Positions 52,638 through 61,429 are shown, counted from the first letter of the stretch. The stretch: DNA of 64,000 nt from Chersky-840 sp963838775 (GCA_963838775.1 CAWISP010000001.1:257563-321562), one strand, 5' to 3'. Program-made: numbers and translations. Notes: a model not told the origin generated them from the sequence alone.

Positions 52638-52817
52638 GCGAGGCTCATGGGGCGACATCGAGCTCTTGTCGACGAGCTCCGCCAACCCTGATGTTGCGTA
52701 GCGACGCAGCCATCTATGCACGGTCTGGCGACCGACGCCATAGCGCCGTGCGACATCAGTCACGCTCGCCGCGCCTTCGAACACCTCGAGCACGGCTTTA
52801 GAGCGCTGTTCACGAAC
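52638..52817 (-). pseudogene. IS481-family transposase, N-terminal fragment
   Basis: Only the N-terminal helix-turn-helix region survives: VREQRSKAVLEVFEGAASVTDVARRYGVGRQTVHRWLRRYATSGLAELVDKSS, then unrelated sequence and a stop. The catalytic rve core is missing. IS-end-like repeats lie just to the right (52920-53012). The gene remnant shows that this edge of the glycan region is a site of repeated IS activity. Confidence 0.8.
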
Positions 52818-52919
52818 CCCAGCTCCTCCAGCACGACGGGTCCCGACTTTGGTCACGGACGTGATCGTCCGCAGCCAAGAACCTTCGAGCTCGCCCGGCC
52901 CGGATGAGGTGTCGCCCAC

Positions 52920-53012
52920 CTACCGGAGCCAGTGTCGCGCAGGAGCCGGAGCCGCGTCCGTGCAGTGTCGCTCAGGAACCGGAGCCACTGTGTCGCCCAG
53001 GTACAGGAACTT
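52920..53012. repeat. Three imperfect repeats of an IS-end-like motif
   Basis: The plus strand repeats CCGGAGCC followed a few bases later by TGTCGC(C/G/T)CAGG, three times in about 90 bp (accggagccagtgtcgcgca..., gccggagccgcgtccg..., accggagccactgtgtcgcc). The sequence TGTCGCCCACCTACCGGAGCC just left of it is similar. They are likely duplicated ends of the broken IS481-type element, not a satellite. Confidence 0.5.
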
Positions 53013-53035
53013 CACACCATGGACACTCGGCGGAG

Positions 53036-53077
53036 TGGAGGTGAGCGGACTCGAACCGCCGACTTCTACGTTGCGAA
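53036..53077 (-). tRNA. 3' fragment of a tRNA-Ala(CGC) gene, probable attachment-site scar
   Basis: On the minus strand: anticodon loop TTCGCAA (anticodon CGC), 3' anticodon strand CGTAG, variable AAGTC, T-arm GGCGG-TTCGAGT-CCGCT and acceptor 3' strand CACCTCC plus discriminator A. The acceptor T70 would pair with G3, the alanine identity element. No matching 5' half (acceptor GGGGGTG, D-arm) is found on the other side, so the gene is not functional. Fragments that run from the anticodon loop to the 3' end are typical att sites left by tyrosine integrases. Confidence 0.7.
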
Positions 53078-53518
53078 ACTCTAACGACCCGCCCTCCCCC
53101 ACCAGCCCAGACAGTGATTCGCCCACTTCAGAGAACGATTCTGATTGACCGCCACTGACCCGGATTCACCTCGGTTACGCGGCCCTTCGCGCCCGTGGCG
53201 CGCCCGGAAGTGGTCTCATTGGTCGCGCGTTATCGGACGGGCCGACCTCAGAGTGGGCGCCCTTCACCCGGCATGTGCGAGCGGTCCGAGGCCATCCCTG
53301 GACATCCGAGGGTGATCCCGTGCGGTCAGAGGGGGGCACCGGAGGCCCTTCGGGGCGCCCTTAGCCGGCTGTTCGGATGGTTCGCGGCCCTGCCTGTGTT
53401 CGTCGATTCGAGACAGTCGTGCGAGCAGGCGCCGCGTCATTGCCGGTGCTCCGAAGGAACATCCAACGCGCTCCACAACCATGGCCGCGTGCTTGCCCGG
53501 AGGGTCGTTGGATCCTTC
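53078..53518. other. Intergenic stretch without a recognisable gene
   Basis: About 440 bp between the tRNA-Ala scar and a lipoprotein gene. Short frames on both strands have no recognised family. No integrase gene, palindrome or further tRNA sequence noted. Confidence 0.4.
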
Positions 53519-54412
53519 CTAACGCTTCTTCCTGCGGTGATGCGCGGGGTGGGACGGCAGGTGGTGTCTCCGGCGGCGTCCCGGACCGTGGACACGGTGG
53601 TGCTTCTTGCTCCCCGTAGTGCTCGTGCCGGTAGTGCTCGTGCCGACAGTGCTCGTGCCGGTATTACCCGTGCCGGTGTTTCCGGTATTTCCGGTATTTC
53701 CCGTGTCACCGGTATTTCCAGTATTTCCGGTATTGCCGGTGTTGCTAGTACCCGGAAGGGTAGTCGTCGGAGCAGCCGCGGCGGCAGGTGCCGGAGTGGG
53801 GCTCACCGGGGCACTCGCCGTTCCCGCGACGATCGAAGACGCACTGATGGTCCATGCGGCCGGGACCTTGCCCGAGATCTTCAGCTCCACCGGAGTGGTG
53901 CCCGCCGCCAACTCGAAGAGGTCACACCCCGACGCAGCCCCCCCGGCTCCCACGATGCCGAACGGTAGGTACGCGACACACTCACTCACCTTGTATCTCG
54001 TCGTGTCCCGACCGAAATGCGTGACACCGGTCGAATCGACCACTTGTGAGTTGTGGTAGATGGAGTCCCATTTCGTGGCGGACGTCGCCGGGCTGTGCAC
54101 GGTCAGAACGACGGCGACCAATATGTGAGTGAGAGGAGGTGAGGGGTAGCCCACGATGACCGGCGCCGGTGATATCACCTTGTCGAGGGTGACCGAGCCG
54201 TTCAACGCCGGCAAAGTTGCTCCCACTAGCGCGGCCGGCGGGGAAGACGAGCAGTCGGCGGCGACCAACGATACGACGGCGAGCAGCGGCGCACAGCGCC
54301 ACGCCCCACGCGTTCGCCTTGGGGTACGTGGCGCTCCCGCCGACGACGAGACGCGGGACGGCGGCGCGTGGCCGCTAAGGTTCTTCAGATCGCCCCCCCG
54401 CACACCGTGCAC
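53519..54412 (-). CDS. Exported lipoprotein with TGN repeat stalk and cationic His-rich tail
   Basis: 297 residues. Arg-rich N-terminus and a hydrophobic core lead to a lipobox-like SLVAADC; an Asp before Cys is unusual. A mid-domain (DKVISPAPVIVGYPSPPLTHILVAVVLTVHS ... THFGRDTTRYKVSECVAYLPFGIVG) resembles DUF4352-type immunoglobulin-like exported domains. It is followed by Ala/Pro-rich sequence, a tandem TGNTGN/TGT repeat of about 45 residues and a basic tail (KKHHRVHGPGRRRRHHLPSH...). Looks like a wall-spanning stalk ending in a polyanion-binding tail; function unknown. Confidence 0.65.
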   Translation of the reverse strand: MHGVRGGDLKNLSGHAPPSRVSSSAGAPRTPRRTRGAWRCAPLLAVVSLVAADCSSSPPAALVGATLPALNGSVTLDKVISPAPVIVGYPSPPLTHILVAVVLTVHSPATSATKWDSIYHNSQVVDSTGVTHFGRDTTRYKVSECVAYLPFGIVGAGGAASGCDLFELAAGTTPVELKISGKVPAAWTISASSIVAGTASAPVSPTPAPAAAAAPTTTLPGTSNTGNTGNTGNTGDTGNTGNTGNTGTGNTGTSTVGTSTTGTSTTGSKKHHRVHGPGRRRRHHLPSHPAHHRRKKR

Positions 54413-55032
54413 TATTTACCTCACATGCTTGCGCTTCGTCCCCGGAGAACATTCTTGCACCCGTAAGTGCTCAACTTTAGAAACCGGGACAAGCACTTGC
54501 TCGGAACGGGGCGACGAATTCCCCGAGGCGACCACCAGCGGTGCCATCTGCCAACCCGGTGGTTCCACGATGGTCAGCGAAAGCCACTTCTTCGCCAATC
54601 CCGGCCTATGCATCTCGTACGCGGTTATCATAATGACCCCAGGATCCAGCAGCTTCACGCCGACGTACTCGAGCTCCTCCTGAGCCAACAGACGCCCCGC
54701 CGGGGCTGACCCGCGCAGTATCCGCGGCTCCGGAGCGATTGCGGATGGCCTGCCTTCCCGTCAAGCCTTCAAGTACCCGCACTTCTCCCGGCATTCCCGA
54801 CTCTTCGGACGCGACTCCTCACCCACACCGGATCAGGGTGATACCACTGACGTTTGTCAAGACGGTTGGTGCGTAGACGGCTGGCAAACCACTGACGAGC
54901 CACTCGGAACGAGGGCGGGCTCCTATCAAGCCATGCGTCTATGCAAAGTGTTCCGAGGACGGCCGGCAGATCGGACCAAAGGCAAGCTGTGGCTGCCAGG
55001 TATCACCAGGGCCAGGCCGGTCCTCGGAGATC
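54413..55032. other. Mostly non-coding stretch with one doubtful small ORF
   Basis: About 620 bp. A minus-strand frame at 54416-54688 (TTG start; EELEYVGVKLLDPGVIMITAYEMHRPGLAKKWLSL) reads rather protein-like, but no family or good ribosome binding site supports it. Otherwise nothing is recognised left of the IS110 transposase gene. The right part may contain an IS110 end. Confidence 0.35.
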
Positions 55033-56078
55033 TCAGGGGCGAGGGAGTTCGCGGTAGATCTCCCTGGCTACATAGCGCTTCAGGATGCGGATCACCTCGA
55101 GCTTCGAGCGGCCGTCCTTGGTGCGACGTTCCATGTAGTCCCGGGTCCTCGGATCCGAGACCAACCGCACCATGACGATGCGCCACAGCGCCTGGTTGGC
55201 GTAGCGGTCTCCACCGCGGTTGAGCCGGTGTCGGATCACCTTGCCCGAGGATGCCTCTATGGGTGCCACCCCGCAGAGATGGGCGAAGGCGGCTTCGGAG
55301 CGAAGGCGCTCGGGGTTGTCTCCAGCCGTCACGAGCAAACTGGCGGCGGTATCGGTGCCCACGCCGTAGAGGGCCAAGAGCCCCGGGGCGGTCTGTGTCA
55401 CGAGCTCGCCGAGCAAGGCGTCGATGCCAGCGACCTCCTCCTCGAGCTCCTCGATGCGCCGTCCGAGCGAGCGCAACGCCACCTTGGTGGCATGGTCCAC
55501 CACGTCCGATGACGGACGGGGGCGAAGCGAGGCGCACGTCTCCCACAACGCCGTAGTGGACAGGCCCTTCAGGCGCTCCCGGATGGGATCAGGGGCGGTG
55601 AAGCTGAGCTGGCGCATCTGGCACAGCGCGGCGATGCGTGCCCGGCGGGCCGAGCGCTTGGCCACGACCAGGGCCCGGATGGCCTCGACGCGTCCGTCTC
55701 TGGTCTTGGGTATGCCCGCGGCTCGCCCCGACAGGGCGGCACGGGCCGCTTCGACGGCGTCGGCGGGGTCAGACTTGCCACTCTGGCGCCGGGCCTGGCG
55801 ATTGGGCCGATCGACCTCCACGACGTCGATCCCCATCTTCTGCAGGTAGCGGGCCAGACCCGCCCCGTAGGCGCCGGTACCCTCCACCCCGACCTTGTGA
55901 AGGGCGCCGAATGATCCCATCCAGTGAAGAAGCGCCCGATAGCCGCGAGCGTTACCTCGAAGGACTCCACGCCGAGCAGGCCGCCAACGGGATCGAGCGC
56001 CGCGGCGACGTGGACGTCGAGGTGGGTGTCCACTCCGCCGGTGATAGCACGGTCGCGCTCTACGATGGTCATCGCCAT
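55033..56078 (-). pseudogene. IS110-family transposase with a -1 frameshift
   Basis: The N-terminal frame starts at ATG 56078 with MTIVERDRAITGGVDTHLDVHVAAAL (first DEDD Asp) and GVESFEV. The frame changes at about 55951, in gtaacgctcgcgg. The rest reads RGYRALLHWMGSFGALHKVGVEGTGAYGAGLARYLQ, KSDPADAVEAARAAL, and the transposase_20 part LLALYGVGTDTAASLLVTAGDNPERL through RYANQALWRIVMVRL. One missing base restores the full protein. Pseudogene or assembly indel; either way it is otherwise complete. Confidence 0.82.
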
Positions 56079-56583
56079 CCCTTCCTTCCTTAGTGGTCAA
56101 GGGGTGGCACGGCCGTCCCGGGAAGGAGACCGGTGCTGGTCGACCTGCTGGAACAGGACGACCCGTCACCCTCCGGAACGGGGCGTGCCGCGTCTGTTGT
56201 GTCTCGAGCGCTGGCCGACGACGCCCTTCAAAGACAGCCAGACGTCACGCTTCTTCTCAGTCAGACCAACGACCCGAGTACGCCCGAACGTAGCGATGCC
56301 CATCCCATGGATGGTGGATCTCCTGCCGTATCAGGCCAACTCCGACGATAGGAGCATCGGTCACTGCGGTGGCCCTGATGCTGGCCCTGTTGGGGGGGCT
56401 GTACGACAGGCATTTGTTATCGGCAAGTGACCGAGCGCATCCAGCGAGACTCCTCGCAAACCCCCAGAAGTCGTCACGAGTTATTGACGGGCATGAACTC
56501 CAATGACAGGCGCTGGGGCCGTCAGGTCGAAATCGACCTATAGTCCAGCACCGGGCCGCCTAAGTCGTTCGGCCAGGAGGATC
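56079..56583. other. Intergenic stretch without a recognisable gene
   Basis: About 500 bp between the IS110 transposase and a secreted protein gene. No family-like ORF. It holds the promoter and the excellent ribosome binding site (aggagg) of the next gene at its right edge. An IS110 end is expected near the left but could not be defined, as IS110 elements lack clear inverted repeats. Confidence 0.4.
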
Positions 56584-57765
56584 ATGCGAAAGCAAGGTCT
56601 TGAAACGAGGAGGCGCTCGCTCCCGTCCCGGGCGCGCTCGATGGCCGTCCCCGGAGTGCTGGCCATCGTGGTCACCTTGTCGGCCACATACCCGACGGTC
56701 ATCGGGGACTCGGCCCCCGCAGCTGCGGCCGCATGTACTCCTGGGTCGGTCAGGGTCACACCTGACGCGGGACTTGACACTCTCTTCCAGAGCTACGGCA
56801 ACAGCGGAACGGGAACGTCCTGGACTGGTGGTGATGGTACCGAATCCGTCGCACTCCCGGACGGTCGGGAGCTGTGGATGTTCGACGACTCCTTGTTGGG
56901 GAAAGTCAAGAACGGACAACGAAGTCGTAAGGGGGCCGCGTACATCCACAACGCGTTCGTCATCGAGGCGAACGGCACACTCACGACGACGCTCTACACA
57001 CACGGCCGGAAGCCTTCAGCCTTCGTGAACCCTTCGGCGAGACGCGCGTTCTCACTCGGCTTCTTTCCGGGAGGGTCGGTCATTAACGGCGGCTCCCTGC
57101 AGGTTCTGATGACCGAGGTGAAGTTCCACCGTAACTCACACAAGAAGTTCAACTTTGTCGACGTCCGTGATTTTGTGGGGACATTCTCCCTGCCGAGTCT
57201 CGGGCTCGTCGGAGTGGTGCCGCTTCCTCTGTCCGGCATCAACTGGACAGAGGGCGTCTTAAGCGACGCAGGGTACACCTACATCTACGGCACGGGCTCG
57301 GGGAACGTCTACGTGGCCAGGGTGCCAGGGTCCGACCTCACTGCGTCATGGACGTACTTCAGCGGCACCGGATGGACACCAGCCGCGTCGGCCGCGACTC
57401 CAATCGAGAACAGCGTCCAGGCCGAAGCACACCTGAGCGTATCGAGGATAACGGGAGCATTCGGCGTCGGGTACGCGCTCGTCTACATGCCGTCGCTCGG
57501 CAGTACCCGAGTGACAACTGCCTTTGGGTGCAGTCCGGTCGGGCCGTTCGGTCCACCGCAGGCGATCTACACCACGCCCGAGCCGTCGCAGTACCCACCC
57601 ATTGACGGAGTCATCACCTACGGCGCGCACGCGCATCCCGAACTGAGCTCCTCTCCAAACACGCTCGTGATTTCGTACGACGTCGACCCGGTCGGGCGAA
57701 AGGGTCTCTCCGTACGAGATGCATCCATCTATCGCCCGAGGTTTATCGACGTCACTTTTTCCTAG
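56584..57765 (+). CDS. Secreted beta-propeller-like protein (DUF4185-like)
   Basis: 393 residues from ATG 56584, preceded by AGGAGG. Sec signal peptide with basic n-region, hydrophobic core (VPGVLAIVVTLSATYPTVIG) and AAAAA cleavage region. The mature part has blade-like repeats: SWTGGDGTESVALPDGRELWMFDDSLLG, YTYIYGTGSGNVYVARVPGSDL, FGVGYALVYMP and ISYDVDPVGRKG. The WMFDD/YGTG/RVP pattern fits DUF4185 or sialidase/glycosidase-like propellers. Possibly a secreted carbohydrate-active enzyme; no catalytic residues can be assigned. Confidence 0.7.
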   Translation: MRKQGLETRRRSLPSRARSMAVPGVLAIVVTLSATYPTVIGDSAPAAAAACTPGSVRVTPDAGLDTLFQSYGNSGTGTSWTGGDGTESVALPDGRELWMFDDSLLGKVKNGQRSRKGAAYIHNAFVIEANGTLTTTLYTHGRKPSAFVNPSARRAFSLGFFPGGSVINGGSLQVLMTEVKFHRNSHKKFNFVDVRDFVGTFSLPSLGLVGVVPLPLSGINWTEGVLSDAGYTYIYGTGSGNVYVARVPGSDLTASWTYFSGTGWTPAASAATPIENSVQAEAHLSVSRITGAFGVGYALVYMPSLGSTRVTTAFGCSPVGPFGPPQAIYTTPEPSQYPPIDGVITYGAHAHPELSSSPNTLVISYDVDPVGRKGLSVRDASIYRPRFIDVTFS

Positions 57766-58234
57766 CCCCCAGAGAATCGTTCACGGTGGACGCACCGTAT
57801 TTGCAGCAATCACTGCGGCAGCAACCTGTCTGCTGGACTCCTCGGACCTCGCCGGACTGTCTCGGACGGATTCAGCCAGTTGACCTGGGATAACGTGTTG
57901 CAAGTCGGACCGACTCGGACCCTCGACGGTGCATGACCGCAAAGGGATCAGACGTTCGAGTGCTCTTCGGCCCACCCGCTTCGCCAGGGACTTCGCCCGA
58001 TGTTCCCCCCGGTCCGAATCGCTCCTGCGTTTTCATCGCGCGTTCATCGCGCGTTCATCGCGCGACCGCCACAAATCGCTCGATGTCGCTCGGTGTCGTA
58101 CGAGGCCATTGACCTGCCCTTATGTAGCTCTCCGGTCGTTCCCTTGGGCACCAACGGCGTAATCCACAGGCGCACCCCGCCTGCTTCCTAGGTTTTGGGC
58201 TTGCGAATAGTCCGAACGAAGGAGGCAGGGCGGG
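57766..58234. other. Intergenic stretch with a short tandem repeat and a hairpin
   Basis: About 470 bp, no recognised gene. It contains three copies of an 11-bp unit (58032-58064) and the left arm of a large inverted repeat (58171-58239) that belongs to the ISL3 remnant. Otherwise nothing is recognised. Confidence 0.45.
58032..58064. repeat. Tandem repeat, TTCATCGCGCG x3
   Basis: Three perfect, adjacent copies of the 11-bp unit TTCATCGCGCG. The unit length is not a multiple of three and the region is non-coding, so it may vary in copy number between strains. Confidence 0.85.
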
Positions 58235-58239
58235 GTGCG
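58171..58239. repeat. Large inverted repeat that buries the ISL3 ribosome-binding site and start
   Basis: Left arm CGCACCCCGCCTGCTTCC (58171-58188) pairs with right arm GGAGGCAGGGCGGGGTGCG (58221-58239), with one bulge and one mismatch, around a 32-nt loop. The right arm contains the Shine-Dalgarno (ggagg) and the GTG start of the ISL3 transposase fragment. Folding of a read-through transcript would block translation. Confidence 0.75.
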
Positions 58240-58405
58240 AAACAGGATCGTATGGCAGCGTGCCTGTGGGCTGAAGCACACGGTGGTGGAAGGGATCGAG
58301 TGCGACGAGGTCTCGGAGGCCCTGATCGTGTCTGTCCGACCGTCATCAAAGGCCCGCGGCCGGTGCGGACATTGCGGTCGTCGCTCTCCCCGCTATGACC
58401 GTGGC
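58235..58405 (+). pseudogene. ISL3-family transposase, N-terminal fragment
   Basis: From GTG 58235: CGLKHTVVEGIECDEVSEALIVSVRP, then RGRCGHCGRRSPRYDRGEG, the zinc-knuckle N-terminus (CxxC) of ISL3 transposases. After about 57 residues the sequence becomes unrelated, so the catalytic core is gone. The preceding hairpin and ribosome binding site are preserved. Confidence 0.8.
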
Positions 58406-58945
58406 GAAGGCGCCAACATGTCCGGTAACGCGGGTGTTCCCGATCGGTCCAGCGATGGCCAACCTGGCCCTGTTGGGCCGACCTGGACCCGGCAGTGCCG
58501 CTCGGTTAGCGGCTCGCTGCGAATCGGCGTCTTCGTGCTCGCACGGCAGTAGCCCGCTTGCCGACGTCTCGACGTCCGTGGGCAGACTCCCCGCTTTCCG
58601 TAGCTCTATCCCGGCCCCGACCGTTCCCAGGTCCACCCTCGAATACGGAATGCCCGCACAGGACCAGGATTGTCGCCCATGCCGGGGCGGCGTAGAGGTC
58701 GTCGGGGAGGGACGGCCCTCCACCCCTCGGGAACTCACCCTGGTGGAGTGCCACGCCGTCGCTCTTTGGGACGTCGGCACTGTCTTTCCGACATCACAGG
58801 CGCCGGACAATGAAACTCCGTCGACACCTATGCGCCAAGGTCCGATCCCGTTTCGGACTAATGGCCCTGTGACGTGCCCTCCTGGGTTGTCAACATAGAA
58901 GCAGGTCGCCAGGAGGACGGCCGAGGAAGGTGGGGTGTGGCGACG
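58406..58945. other. Stretch of about 540 bp without a supportable gene
   Basis: Open frames exist on both strands (58395-58898 plus, 58346-58810 minus) but neither has family resemblance, and the two overlap each other. Possibly the degraded remainder of the ISL3 element or of the region it inserted into. The right edge holds the promoter of the next small gene. Confidence 0.4.
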
Positions 58946-59395
58946 ATGATGAACGCAACGCTACCCAGGCACCGGTGGGGGGACCCACGGTCAGGATCCC
59001 TGAGGCCTCTCAACGAGAGACCGTCGATCGCCAAACGCCACATTTTCTTGGCGTGTCTCCTCGTGAGCGCCGTCATCGCTGGGATCTACCTCTTCACCGC
59101 TGAGTTCGGTGGTGTTGTAAACACCTATAGCGCAACTATTGATGAGATCTACCCGGTCGGACTCAGCGAGGTCGGGGTGGGCATCGAGGTGACAAATCTC
59201 GGAAGCTCCTCCGGGACGCCAACATGCCGGATCGAAGTGAACTCACCCGACGGGTCCGTCACCGGTGCGTGGAACCAAGAGGTCAACAGCCCCATCCCCG
59301 GAGGATCGGAAAGCTGGTTCGAGTTTACGATTCCGGTCACGACCAGTGGCGCAAACAGCGTGACTGGGGGCGCCTCGAATGTGAGTTGTCAGTAG
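58946..59395 (+). CDS. Small membrane-anchored exported protein
   Basis: 149 residues from ATG 58946. One N-terminal helix (HIFLACLLVSAVIAGIYLFTAEFGG), then about 100 residues of beta-rich extracytoplasmic domain: VNTYSATIDEIYPVGLSEVGVGIEVTNLGSSSGTPTCRIEVNSPDG ... SWFEFTIPV and a terminal Cys pair with the earlier Cys. This resembles FxLYD/CARDB-like immunoglobulin folds found in actinobacterial surface proteins. Function unknown. Confidence 0.6.
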   Translation: MMNATLPRHRWGDPRSGSLRPLNERPSIAKRHIFLACLLVSAVIAGIYLFTAEFGGVVNTYSATIDEIYPVGLSEVGVGIEVTNLGSSSGTPTCRIEVNSPDGSVTGAWNQEVNSPIPGGSESWFEFTIPVTTSGANSVTGGASNVSCQ

Positions 59396-59563
59396 TTGGT
59401 ACTGGAACTCAATGGGGAACGCCGCTCTCGTCGCGGGTATCCCTATGAGATGTGAGAGGCGTAAGGCTCTTCTCGTCCCAATCAGACGCTAGGCCCAGCA
59501 TGAAAGAACCCTGAATCGGCCCGGGTTTCCTAGAGACTCAGTTGTCTGTGAAGGCTCTGATTC

Positions 59564-59850
59564 TCATGCTGCGTTCTGACGGTAGTAGATGGCCTCGAGC
59601 TCTGCCGGCGGCACCTTGCCGATCTCGTTGTGGATGCGGCGGTGGTTGAACCAGTCGACATAGGCGAGGGTGGCCCACTCGACGTCGTCGACTCCCTTCC
59701 ACGGGCCTTCGTGGAAAATCAGCTCGGCCTTGTTGAGCCCGTTGAAGGATTCGGCCATGGGATTGTCGTAGGAGTCACCGCGGCTGCCGACGCTGTTGAC
59801 CACTCCGACCTCGCCCAGGCGCTCGGTGTAGCGGATGGGGAGATATTGCT
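59564..59850 (-). pseudogene. IS3-family OrfB, C-terminal fragment
   Basis: Reads QYLPIRYTERLGEVGVVNSVGSRGDSYDNPMAESFNG (catalytic core end with the final DDE Glu region), KAELIFHEGPWKGVDDVEWATLAYVDWFNHRRIHNEIGKVPPAELEAIYY. The sequence before QYL changes to IS30 terminal sequence at about 59851, so the N-terminal two thirds of OrfB are missing. Confidence 0.88.
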
Positions 59851-59851
59851 C

Positions 59852-61163
59852 AGGTTCAAGGGGTCGTAGCAACACTGCCTTGTCCAGCTGATTGTAAAAG
59901 CTGATCGAGTGTTTCGGCGGGGCAGTCTCAACCGGTGGCCGCAACGAACTCTGTGAACTTCTCTGATGGTGTCATATAGCCGAGGGTCTTGCGTGGTCTT
60001 CCGTTAAGGCTGCGCTGGATTCGACGGAGTTCGGCGGCACTGACCTTCGAGAGGTCGGTGCCCTTCGGCAAGTATTGGCGCAAGAGGCCGTTCGTGTTCT
60101 CGTTCGAGCCGCGCTGCCAAGGCGCGTTGCCAAGGCGCGTGCGGGTCGCAGAAGTAGATCGGGATGTCGGTGACGACACTGAAGTCGGCGTGGTTGGCCA
60201 TCTCTGCGCCTTGATCCCACGTGATGGACCGGCAGAGCTCTTCGGGCAAGGTAGCCACGGCCTTGCGCATTGCGGCGTCGACGGCGTTGGCCGAACGGTC
60301 ACCGTGGAGGTGGAGCAACAAGAGGAGCCGGCTTGTCCGTTCCACCAGGGTCCCCACCGCGCTGCGGCCACCCTCGCCCAAGACGAGGTCGCCCTCCCAG
60401 TGGCCGGGCACCGCCCGGTCGTCCACCTCGGCGGGGCGATCAGCGATCATGACCATGTTCGGCAGCCGACCACGCTTCTCCACGCGCCCGCGGGGTCGCC
60501 GGACCGTGCGCCCCGAGCGCAGGCAACGGGCCAGCTCACGCCGCAGTTCGCCCCGGCCTTGGACGAACAGCGACTGGTAGATCGTCTCGTGGCTCACGCG
60601 CATCTCGGGGTCGTTCGGATAGGCCAACGGTAAGCGGCGGGCGATCTCCTCGGGCGACCACAGCTGCTTGAGCCGGCGGGAGACCTCCCGCAGCAGCTTT
60701 CTCTTCCGAAGCTTGCAGGGCTTGGGACGACGGGCCTCCTGTCGGGCACGCTCGTGCGCACGCCAGGCCGAATAATGCTCGCGGCCCCCGTTGGCGTTGA
60801 CCTCCCGGGTGACGGTCGAGGGCGACCGGCTCAAAGACCTGGCAATGGCGCTGAGCGACTCTCCCCGGCCGATCCCGAGCAGGATCCGCTCACGGTCGCG
60901 GATGGCCAGGCATCCTGGTCTCGGCTCCCAGCCGAACGACTGACCCTCACGATGCTTGCCGGTGCGCACCATGAGACCGACCATCGGCCCCGTGCAGCCG
61001 ATCTCCCTGGCGATGTCCGCGAGTCGCCAGCCCTGCGCTCGCAGTCGGAATGCCAGCTCCTTCTGTTCGGCGCTCAGGTGCCCGTGATGTCCCTGCATTG
61101 TCGTCCCCCTGTGATCGGCTGTCGCTCATTTCACAGGAGTCGTTGCGCTGACCGGTGGAATCC
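59852..61163 (-). mobile_element. IS30-family element inside the IS3 remnant
   Basis: Left end reads inward AGGTTCAAGGGGTCGTAGCA and right end inward GGATTCCACCGGTCAGCGCA; they share TTC, GGTC and GCAAC blocks at matching positions (about 14 of 22). The element of about 1.3 kb holds one transposase gene that is frameshifted by a 13-bp duplication. Target duplication is not clear, in keeping with an adjacent deletion. Confidence 0.72.
59928..61098 (-). pseudogene. IS30-family transposase broken by a 13-bp tandem duplication
   Basis: N-terminal part from ATG 61098: HLSAEQKELAFRLRAQGWRLADIAREIGC, SLSAIARSLSRSPSTVTREVNANGG, LWSPEEIARRLPLAYPNDPEMRVSHETIYQSLF, then the DDE core GHWEGDLVLGEGG, GTLVERTSRLLLLLHL and ITWDQGAEMANH. 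After YFCDPHAPWQR the frame is lost and continues elsewhere as GSNENTNGLLRQYLPKGTDLSKVS ... TLGYMTPSEKFTEFVAATG. The break is a 13-bp direct duplication at 60113-60125/60126-60138. Removing one copy restores the protein. Confidence 0.9.
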
Positions 61164-61164
61164 G

Positions 61165-61429
61165 CCATCTCGTTGGCTCGCCGGAGCTCTTTGACCTCCC
61201 GCTCGAGCTCCTTCATCCTCTGGCGCTCATCGGTCGTGAGCCCGGGCCGTTGCCCACCGTCGACCTGCGCCCGGCGGACCCAGGACCCCAGCGTCTCGGC
61301 CGTCATGCCGAGCTTCTTGGCCACCGACGTCATGGCGGCCCACTCGGACGGGTACTCGTGGCGGTGCTCGACGAACATCTTGACGGCCCGCTCACGCACC
61401 TCTGGGGGGTAGGGAGATCTCCTTGGCAT
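61165..61429 (-). pseudogene. IS3-family OrfA, truncated at its C-terminus
   Basis: From ATG 61429: PRRSPYPPEVRERAVKMFVEHRHEYPSEWAAMTSVAKKLGMTAETLGSWVRRAQVDGG and the leucine-zipper-like MKELEREVKELRRANE, the usual IS3 OrfA. After ANE the sequence becomes the IS30 end, so the frameshift signal region and OrfB start are missing. Confidence 0.88.

Noticed and set aside
52849..53148. Plus-strand ORF ending in GVEVSGLEPPTSTL
   Set aside because: This is the translation of the antisense of a tRNA gene fragment, a common false call in actinobacteria.
53607..53760. CRISPR-like repeats
   Set aside because: Short, directly abutting repeats without spacers, in frame inside a lipoprotein gene.
58346..58898. 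Two overlapping ORFs on opposite strands right of the ISL3 fragment
   Set aside because: Neither has a recognisable domain or good start signals; probably remnant DNA.
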